Program-made: the position numbers and the translations under genes | NCBI GenBank assembly: GCA_010671965.1 | Contig: JAAHIC010000248.1 | Span: 1-6,741 of the forward strand | Direction: 5' to 3' | DNA from: Leptolyngbya sp. SIO4C5 | GTDB taxonomy: Bacteria; Cyanobacteriota; Cyanobacteriia; Phormidesmidales; Phormidesmidaceae | DNA length: 6,741 nt | In this document: positions 4,899 to 6,741 of the stretch, one piece after another | Layout of the letters: each line of letters starts with the position of its first letter | Numbering within the stretch: position 1 is the stretch's first letter | Notes under the pieces: generated by a model | Database searches by the model: none | Told to the model about the DNA's origin: nothing | Seen by the model: the letters and a program-made list of their open reading frames with translations, nothing else

Positions 4899-6479
4899 TT
4901 AAGCAGAAAGGTGGCCTACCCAGTCGTACTCGCCCTGACGCAGTTGATCTACGGCGGGCATCTTTTGTAGCCGCATCAGTTCGCTGACGGCAGCAATATC
5001 GCGATCGCGGTTGATTCCAGCTACGGCCCGCACCTGATCGCCTTTAATATAAAACGCTAAAAACTTTGGTTCGGCCAAATCACCGTGATGCAGCACCTCA
5101 TCCCAGTCTTCAGCATGACCCACGTAGCGCAGCTTCAAGTCAAACTGCCCTGTCCAGAAGAAAGGGAGGCTAGTGAAGGGAATTCGCTGGCCGACCATGT
5201 TACGGGCTGCAATACGACCATGTTGCTGGGCCAAACGCCAGTGTTCGATGCGTACAGGTTCCCCGGTTTGAGCGCTCGGAAAACGGGCAATATCCCCAGC
5301 GGCGTAAAGCCCTTCGGCAGCTTGCAGGTGAGCATCAACCGGAATGCTGCGATCGCTCTCGTGTAGCTCAATTCCCGCAATCATGTCGGTGGCGAGTTCA
5401 ATCCCGACGCCGATCACAACTAGATCGGCAGCAAGGCGATCGCCGTTATCAAGCACAGCCGCCTGAACCGTACCCTCTCCTTCAAACCGCTCTATCTTGT
5501 GGCCTAGCTTGAAAGTGACGCCCTTTTCTGCGTGTACTCGCTGAAACAGCTTGCCGACAGCCTTGCCCAAAATAGACTCGAAGGGAACCTCATCTGGCGC
5601 AACCACAGTCACGTCTAATCCCTGCTGGGTCAAGCTAGCGGCCACTTCCATACCAATAAAACTAGCCCCTAGCACAACCGCTTTCTGAGCCTGCTGAGCA
5701 GCGGCTAGCAGCGCCTTGGCTTCCCCTGCCTGATGCAGCGTAAAGACATTTTTTAGGTCAGATCCGGGTAAATCCAGCTTGCGGGCTTTGCCACCGGACG
5801 CGATCAGCAGCGCGTCGTAGCTGAGGGTTTCACCATTGCTAAAGGTCAGCTTTTTGGCCTGAGTATCCACCTGAGTGACAAAGCGATCGCTGAGAATCTC
5901 AATATCATGCTGCTGATAGAAGTCCTCCGAGCGCAGCGAGGGCGGCGAAGAGGGTGAATCACTCTGCAGATATTTTTTACTTAAAGCGGTGCGATCGTAG
6001 GGCAGTTTAGACTCAGCCGTGATCATCTGTACTTTGCCCTTGAACCCTAGCTGCCGCAGGGTTTCAGCCGCCGCGCTGCCTGCGGCTCCTGCCCCCAGTA
6101 TGACGAAAGTTCTAGCGTCTGCATCAGGGTCGTAGGCTGCCATCTTTGGGGTTCGCTGGGCGGGTGCCGATTCTGGCAAGTTCACCCAAACAGTGTCTCC
6201 TTCAACAAAAGCTGCAAAGCTAGGCAAGCTGTCTAATCCCGGTGGCTCTAGCTGATCGCCTGTTTGCACATTGAAACAGGCATTGTGCCAGGGACAGACC
6301 ACGCGATCGCCGCTGAGAACGCCCTGATCGAGCGGTGCGCCCAGGTGGGTGCAGTGCGCTGCGATCGCATAGACCGCATCTCCTTGGCGGGTTAGCAGCA
6401 GCGGCGTGCCCTCAACCTTAAGACGTTTCATTGCACCCGGCTGAAGCTGATTTAGTTCGCAAGCCTTATGTTTTGCCAT
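4899..6479 (-). CDS. Rieske-FAD/NAD(P)H-dependent reductase (AIFM3-like)
   Basis: This 526-residue two-part enzyme has an N-terminal Rieske [2Fe-2S] domain (about 1-105) with C43-T-H45 (CTHLGAPLDQG) and C62-x-x-H65 (CPWHNACF), the four cluster ligands. A pyridine nucleotide-disulfide reductase fold follows: FAD motif GAGAAG (129-134), NAD(P)H-binding motif GASFIG (271-276) and the second FAD motif LYAAGDIA (391-398, with D396). The block RIEHWRLAQQHG (410-421) and the C-terminal reductase domain are typical of ferredoxin/rubredoxin-type reductases. The arrangement matches animal AIFM3 and bacterial Rieske-FAD reductases. It should pass electrons from NAD(P)H through FAD to the Rieske centre or a partner; the partner is unknown. 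I chose ATG 6479 because MAKHKACEL fits a Rieske N-terminus. A TTG at 6530 is open, with GGAAGG 5 bases before it, and would add 17 residues unlike the family. It is the first gene of the likely operon. Confidence 0.9.
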   Translation of the reverse strand: MAKHKACELNQLQPGAMKRLKVEGTPLLLTRQGDAVYAIAAHCTHLGAPLDQGVLSGDRVVCPWHNACFNVQTGDQLEPPGLDSLPSFAAFVEGDTVWVNLPESAPAQRTPKMAAYDPDADARTFVILGAGAAGSAAAETLRQLGFKGKVQMITAESKLPYDRTALSKKYLQSDSPSSPPSLRSEDFYQQHDIEILSDRFVTQVDTQAKKLTFSNGETLSYDALLIASGGKARKLDLPGSDLKNVFTLHQAGEAKALLAAAQQAQKAVVLGASFIGMEVAASLTQQGLDVTVVAPDEVPFESILGKAVGKLFQRVHAEKGVTFKLGHKIERFEGEGTVQAAVLDNGDRLAADLVVIGVGIELATDMIAGIELHESDRSIPVDAHLQAAEGLYAAGDIARFPSAQTGEPVRIEHWRLAQQHGRIAARNMVGQRIPFTSLPFFWTGQFDLKLRYVGHAEDWDEVLHHGDLAEPKFLAFYIKGDQVRAVAGINRDRDIAAVSELMRLQKMPAVDQLRQGEYDWVGHLSA

Positions 6480-6530
6480 ACCAGTCGTAGAGTTTCGGAT
6501 TGGAGTGAATATAGAGTTAAATATGAGCAA

Positions 6531-6741
6531 GATAACCTTCCGCTTATTGACTTGCGATCGCTCAGTCAGAAAAGCGGTTAGATATTACATTTACTTTTTT
6601 AGGCTAGTTCTGCTGCTCTTGACTTTAATTTGACTAGGCGGGAAACAGGCAGCTAGCTGTGAGCTAATTTTCAAAGCTTTGCTGTGACACCTTTGAAAAG
6701 GTAGCTGTTCAAAGCGAAAGCATCTAATATCTAACCGCTTT
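6531..6741. other. Gene-free upstream region rich in dyads
   Basis: I see no coding sequence in these 211 bases upstream of the Rieske-reductase gene. They contain a HIP1 site (6554-6561), the two arms of a 17-bp inverted repeat (6571-6587 and 6725-6741), a direct repeat of TTGACT with 11-base period (6619-6635), and three palindromes: CAGCTAGCTG (6650-6659), CAAAGCTTTG (6672-6681), and ACCTTT/AAAGGT (6689-6702). The octamer TTCAAAGC occurs at 6670 and 6708. The promoter of the downstream minus-strand operon should lie here, but no convincing -35/-10 pair was found. Confidence 0.6.
6571..6741. mobile_element. Possible MITE-like element bounded by 17-bp inverted repeats
   Basis: The arm AAAGCGGTTAGATATTA (6571-6587) is the exact reverse complement of 6725-6741. 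The 137 bases between the arms have no coding capacity. Perfect terminal inverted repeats on a non-coding element of under 200 bases fit a miniature inverted-repeat transposable element. The right arm ends at the window edge, so neither its full length nor a target-site duplication can be checked, and no transposase is nearby. Alternatives are a two-site operator that loops, or a large RNA fold. The inverted repeat is certain; the mobile-element reading is inference. Confidence 0.4.

Larger units (their letters stand above)
799..6561. repeat. HIP1 palindromes (GCGATCGC), 12 copies dispersed
   Basis: GCGATCGC occurs at 799, 1511, 2907, 3304, 4338, 5001, 5349, 5436, 5883, 6303, 6361 and 6554. 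Ten copies are inside genes and two are intergenic (3304 and 6554). The density, one per about 560 bases, is around 100 times chance and marks the host as a cyanobacterium. This entry spans the first to the last copy; it is not one continuous repeat. Confidence 0.9.

Noticed and set aside
5085..5380. Plus-strand frame of 93 codons and minus-strand frame of 81 codons
   Set aside because: Both are contained within the conserved C-terminal part of the Rieske reductase and have no family resemblance.
6480..6530. N-terminal extension of the Rieske reductase to a TTG at 6530
   Set aside because: The 17 added residues do not resemble a Rieske N-terminus and the DNA is AT-rich like a promoter region. 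A GGAAGG 5 bases before the TTG keeps it as a minor alternative.
6585..6600. HLR1-like (RpaB) site starting TTACATT
   Set aside because: Only the first half matches; the second repeat after two spacer bases is a T-run rather than TTACA.
1..6741. tRNA, rRNA, CRISPR array or transposase gene
   Set aside because: No cloverleaf, regularly spaced direct repeats or transposase-like frame was recognised on either strand by reading; a covariance-model or repeat-finder run would settle it.

Overview
The window comes from a cyanobacterium. GCGATCGC (HIP1) occurs 12 times in 6.7 kb, where roughly 0.1 would be expected by chance, and this overrepresentation is a cyanobacterial hallmark. The small DUF4278 protein is also from a family typical of cyanobacteria. 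The mix of genes suggests a filamentous or Leptolyngbya-like lineage, but the sequence does not fix the genus.

Left part (1-705): two minus-strand genes in tandem, a YciI-like protein followed 19 bases later by smpB, which is cut by the left edge of the window. A divergent 84-base spacer separates them from a plus-strand 2'-5' RNA ligase/cyclic phosphodiesterase-family gene (705-1268). That gene converges on a minus-strand DUF4278 gene (1328-1765), and a perfect 14-bp hairpin between the two probably terminates transcription from both sides. A 301-base gene-free stretch (1766-2066) holds a plausible promoter and long leader for the DUF4278 gene, and the terminator-like hairpin of the next gene.

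Right part (2067-6479): three minus-strand genes in a row with 54- and 63-base gaps, likely one transcript read from right to left. First is a Rieske-FAD/NAD(P)H reductase (AIFM3-like), then a GMC-family flavoprotein oxidoreductase with an unusual six-cysteine insert, then a baeRF family 3 protein, a bacterial homologue of archaeo-eukaryotic peptide release factors. The first two fit a redox pair in which a reductase with a Rieske centre works near a flavin dehydrogenase. The place of the release-factor-like gene in the same transcript is not explained.

Far right (6531-6741): a gene-free stretch upstream of the reductase, bounded by a perfect 17-bp inverted repeat (6571-6587 and 6725-6741) and packed with shorter palindromes. 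It looks like a small MITE-type element or a complex regulatory region. The right arm ends at the last base of the window, so its true boundary cannot be seen.

The strongest candidates for something undescribed are this inverted-repeat element and the redox plus release-factor operon. Neither can be proven from the window alone. No tRNA, rRNA, CRISPR array or transposase gene was recognised.
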